The position numbers and the translations under genes are program-made. A model generated the notes under the pieces. That model did not search any database and was not told the origin of the DNA. It saw only the letters and a program-made list of their open reading frames with translations. DNA of 64,000 nucleotides from Gelidibacter gilvus (GTDB lineage Bacteria; Bacteroidota; Bacteroidia; Flavobacteriales; Flavobacteriaceae): positions 62,001 through 126,000 of the forward strand of contig NZ_SDDZ01000005.1 in the NCBI RefSeq assembly GCF_004115975.1, in the 5' to 3' direction. Shown here piece by piece: positions 61,681 through 64,000 of this stretch. Within the stretch, counting starts at the first letter, position 1, and each line of letters starts with the position of its first letter.

Positions 61681-63167
61681 TTCTAGAAACCTTAATAATA
61701 GTTGTTTACACAATTGCTCTACTACTTATTTTAATGTATGCACTTGCACAACTAAATCTATTAATTAATTATTTAGCTGCCAAAAAAAAGAAGGATACTT
61801 CAGAAGTCTTTGATTTTTCCAATCCAGAAGAAATTCCATTTGTAACCATTCAGCTGCCTGTTTATAATGAAATGTATGTGATGGAACGTCTTTTGGATAA
61901 CATCGCTTTGATGGATTACCCAAAAGATAAATTGGAAATTCAGGTCCTTGACGATTCTACTGATGAAACCGTTATTACCACCGCTGAACATGTCGAAAAA
62001 TTAAAAAAGACCGGCTTGGATATCGAACATATCCGAAGAACAGATCGGAGTGGTTTTAAAGCAGGTGCCTTAAAAGAAGGCCTTAAAATTGCCAAAGGTG
62101 AATATATTGCCATTTTTGATGCCGATTTTCTACCACAACCAAACTGGTTAAAACTGACCATCCCTTATTTTAAGGACGAACAAATTGGCGTGGTCCAAAC
62201 CCGTTGGGGACATATCAATAGAAACTATTCCATACTTACAAAAATTCAAGCTTTTGCTTTAGATGCACATTTCACATTGGAGCAAGTTGGCAGAAACAGT
62301 AAAGGCCATTTCATTAATTTTAACGGCACCGCTGGTGTATGGCGTAAAACCTGTATTCTTGATGCTGGAAACTGGGAAGGCGATACACTTACCGAAGATT
62401 TAGATTTAAGCTATAGAGCACAACTTAAAAATTGGAAATTCAAATATTTGGAAGATGTTGAGACGCCTGCCGAATTACCGGTAGTGATCAGTGCAGCACG
62501 TTCACAGCAATTCCGTTGGAACAAAGGTGGCGCAGAGAATTTCAGAAAAATGATGTGGCGTGTCTTGACCTCCAAGAACATTTCTCCAAAAACTAAACTT
62601 CATGGCCTATTGCATCTATTGAACAGCACCATGTTTTTAAACGTGTTTTTGGTAGCTATTTTAAGCATTCCAATGCTTTATATTAAAAATGAATATGCAC
62701 ATTTAAGATTCTACTTTTATTTTATGAGCTTTTTTGTGTTGAGCACCATCATCTTTTTTGTGTGCTACTGGATCATGTATCGGGAGATTTACGGCGCTGG
62801 ATTTAAAAACTTTTTCAATTATGTCTTCTTGTTCTTTACGTTTTTCTCCATTGCAATGGGTTTTTCACTTCACAACTCCATTGCCGTTATTGAAGGACAT
62901 ATGGGCAAGCGTAGTGAGTTTATCAGAACACCAAAGTTTAATATCAGTACATTAAAAGACACTTGGAAAGGCAATAAATATTTACGCAAGAAAGTTTCTA
63001 TGAACGTCATTTTTGAAGGTGCGCTCATGCTCTACTTTGGATTTGGCCTTTATCTTGCCTTCGTTATCGGAGATCAAGGCGGCGACTTCGGTCTCTTCCC
63101 ATTCCATCTCATGCTTTTTGTTGGATTTGGTTATGTATTCTTCCAATCGTTGACCTCTAAAGTGTAG
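61677..63167 (+). CDS. Processive GT2 membrane glycosyltransferase (cellulose-synthase-like)
   Basis: 496 residues. An N-terminal membrane helix (2-25) is followed by the GT2 domain: PFVTIQLPVYNEMYV near 54-68, VLDDSTDE, IAIFDADFLPQPNW (DxD) near 145-158, LTEDLDLSYR (ED acid) and QQFRWNKG (QxxRW), the core of cellulose-synthase-like and ceramide-glucosyltransferase enzymes. Four or five membrane helices follow (about 315-480). It likely makes a glycolipid or an exopolysaccharide. It is translationally coupled to the smaller GT2 gene. Confidence 0.9.
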   Translation: MILETLIIVVYTIALLLILMYALAQLNLLINYLAAKKKKDTSEVFDFSNPEEIPFVTIQLPVYNEMYVMERLLDNIALMDYPKDKLEIQVLDDSTDETVITTAEHVEKLKKTGLDIEHIRRTDRSGFKAGALKEGLKIAKGEYIAIFDADFLPQPNWLKLTIPYFKDEQIGVVQTRWGHINRNYSILTKIQAFALDAHFTLEQVGRNSKGHFINFNGTAGVWRKTCILDAGNWEGDTLTEDLDLSYRAQLKNWKFKYLEDVETPAELPVVISAARSQQFRWNKGGAENFRKMMWRVLTSKNISPKTKLHGLLHLLNSTMFLNVFLVAILSIPMLYIKNEYAHLRFYFYFMSFFVLSTIIFFVCYWIMYREIYGAGFKNFFNYVFLFFTFFSIAMGFSLHNSIAVIEGHMGKRSEFIRTPKFNISTLKDTWKGNKYLRKKVSMNVIFEGALMLYFGFGLYLAFVIGDQGGDFGLFPFHLMLFVGFGYVFFQSLTSKV

Positions 63168-63181
63168 TTATTTTTTTATTT

Positions 63182-63330
63182 GGGCGTTACCTTCGGCCAA
63201 TAAAAATCACATCTGATCATCAAGCTTAAGGCAGGCCTCAGGTCGCGCTATCCACTATATCTTTTTAATCCGGCAGCCTCCTTTCAGTCAGCCACCTGCT
63301 TAAAAAGGATGCCGTTTCTATCGCTAACGC
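63182..63330. repeat. Long imperfect palindromic interspersed repeat
   Basis: Starts GGGCGTTAC and ends CGCTAACGC (inverted ends). The interior has an inverted pair around 63260-63310: CTTTTTAATCCGGCAGCC and GGTTGACTGAAAGG-type spacer leading to CAGCCACCTGCTTAAAAAGG (arms pair over about 20 bp with mismatches). No open frame. It resembles repeat elements I recall from other flavobacteria. Confidence 0.6.
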
Positions 63331-63368
63331 AAATTCGTTCATCAATAAATTTTTAATTATAGAATCTC

Positions 63369-63401
63369 AGACCTGACAGGTTTTAAAAACCTGTCAGGTC
63401 T
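63369..63401 (+). repeat. REP-like palindrome C
   Basis: 33 bases: AGACCTGACAGGTTTT / AAAACCTGTCAGGTCT. GA at the variable position is compensated by TC. Its right half is part of the direct repeat that starts at 63384. A T run follows. Confidence 0.9.
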
Positions 63402-63538
63402 TTTTATTTGACATTAAAATAATCAACTTATCTTGCAACGTCAAACACTTCCAAATCTTCCTTGTTGAAGCTGGACTTTTTATAACCCTTAATGTTCAAT
63501 CCAACATTCTTAAGATTAAATAGAGCACCGGTTTTTTT
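63384..63538. repeat. Direct repeat, copy 1 (155 bp)
   Basis: Matches 63846-64000 with an offset of 462 and four base differences. It includes the right half of palindrome C and a 37-codon minus-strand gene tail. Confidence 0.92.
63428..63538 (-). pseudogene. Duplicated 3' tail of the unknown gene at the window's right edge
   Basis: The minus strand reads TGALFNLKNVGLNIKGYKKS, then SFNKEDLEVFDVAR, then TAA at 63428-63430. The corresponding piece at 63890-64000 reads TGVLFDFKNVG... and SFNMEDLEVFDVAR. Four amino-acid changes are seen between the two. There is no start codon near this copy. Confidence 0.82.
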
Positions 63539-63845
63539 TGCACTTGCCTCTAAAATCTAAAATCGGTCTGGATAATAATCTTTTGGTTTTGTCTCAAACT
63601 AAAACACTACAGAATAAATTACAATATCAGTCTGAAAATCGTTCTGGCTGGGGTTTTAAAAATAGACTGAAAGTCTGTTGGATTCGCGAAATAGATAACG
63701 AAATAGTTTTTTCAAAACTTTTCAGGAATGAATCTGTGATAATTCGTGAAATTCGTGTCTAAATTTTTAAAAGCTCAAGTCAGATACACTTAGAGATGTT
63801 TTAACTTTATTTAAAATCAACTTAAAGAACAAGATGTCGTCAAAG
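63539..63845. other. Spacer between direct repeats, with interspersed-repeat copy
   Basis: Contains TAGACTGAAAGTCTGTT (63659) and TTCGCGAAATAGATAACGA, the same family as 29131-29240, ending in AATTCGTGAAATTCGTGTC. Nothing coding is convincing; a short plus-strand open frame (63538-63762) overlaps the repeat. Confidence 0.5.
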
Positions 63846-64000
63846 TAAAAACCTGTCAGGTCTTTTTATTTGACATTAAAATAATCAACTTATCTTGCAA
63901 CGTCAAACACTTCCAAATCTTCCATGTTGAAGCTGGACTTTTTATAACCCTTAATGTTCAATCCAACATTCTTAAAATCAAATAGAACACCGGTTTTTTT
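63846..64000. repeat. Direct repeat, copy 2 (155 bp, runs to window end)
   Basis: Pairs with 63384-63538. The outer part is the 3' end of the partial gene on the minus strand. Confidence 0.92.
63890..64000 (-). CDS. 3' end of an unidentified gene (5' part outside window)
   Basis: On the minus strand the frame is open from the window edge: TGVLFDFKNVGLNIKGYKKS, then SFNMEDLEVFDVAR, then TAA at 63890-63892. It continues past base 64000. The 37 residues visible do not identify the family. Its 3' tail is duplicated 462 bases downstream (63428-63538), in an arrangement like that of the phosphorylase gene. Confidence 0.6.
   Translation of the reverse strand, partial: KKTGVLFDFKNVGLNIKGYKKSSFNMEDLEVFDVAR

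Noticed and set aside
63538-63762. Plus-strand open frame of 74 codons near the right end
   Set aside because: It overlaps an interspersed repeat also present at 29131-29240 and has no domain, so probably not coding.

Overview
The window looks like chromosomal DNA of a Flavobacteriaceae-type member of the Bacteroidota, probably marine. The signs are AT-rich DNA, almost no Shine-Dalgarno sequences, TAnnTTTG-type -7 promoter elements, A-rich leaders, lipoproteins with a Cys shortly after a hydrophobic signal, and Bacteroidota-style gene sets (POT transporters beside a dipeptidyl peptidase IV, class II HMG-CoA reductase beside a GYDIA-type GHMP kinase, a TamB/TamA pair, arsenosugar genes). All assignments rest on motifs read by eye; no database search was run.

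Layout. 1-5257 (+): end of surE, a small membrane protein, lpxB, two tandem NlpC/P60 lipoproteins and a ComEC/Rec2-type channel without the lactamase domain. 5408-13606 (-): a small membrane-anchored protein, a secreted thioredoxin, three POT peptide transporters and a DPP-IV peptidase. 13754-16039 (+): HMG-CoA reductase and GHMP kinase (mevalonate/isoprenoid). 16748-25112 (-): envelope genes: a PpiD/SurA-like foldase, a CNNM/CBS protein, a small membrane protein, LptC, a TPR protein, an outer-membrane barrel, then coaX. 25215-25290 is tRNA-Phe. 25707-28254: an orphan glycosyltransferase and a MATE exporter. 28436-37024 (+): OmpR-type regulator, histidine kinase, TolC-like channel, adaptor, DUF190 PII-like protein and a CzcA/CusA pump, that is, a heavy-metal efflux locus. 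37279-41825: an S28/S37-like peptidase gene broken by an in-frame stop, small hydrolase and membrane genes, an SBF-type symporter and a fasciclin lipoprotein. 42031-49463 (+): TamB and TamA. 49528-53674 (+): a broken MazE-like antitoxin, a guanine/nucleoside deaminase, then an arsenosugar set (AhpD-like protein, ArsS radical SAM enzyme, TIGR04282-type transferase, purine nucleoside phosphorylase). 54425-63167: sterol-desaturase-like hydroxylase, metallophosphatase, GH113-like lipoprotein, FAD oxidoreductase, a REP-associated transposase (RAYT), a NapH-like iron-sulfur membrane protein and two GT2 glycosyltransferases. 63168-64000: repeats and the 3' end of a gene that runs off the window.

The most unusual signal is at gene 3' ends. 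Downstream of the purine nucleoside phosphorylase gene lie two more in-frame copies of its last ~45 codons, in a ~225-bp tandem array. Nearly all differences between copies are synonymous, and each copy starts exactly at the edge of a 20-bp palindrome. At the right end of the window a second gene also has a duplicated 3' tail, again joined to a palindrome. The palindromes include a 33-bp REP-like family whose four intact copies carry different central dinucleotides with exact compensation on the other arm. Two of these copies directly flank the RAYT gene. Together this suggests a RAYT/REP system linked to duplication or exchange of gene tails.

Other points of interest are an adenine-type specificity loop in the phosphorylase, which fits adenine removal from the ArsS product; three POT paralogues of which one lacks the extra helix pair; a PII-like protein inside the metal-pump operon; and two genes interrupted by single in-frame TAA codons.
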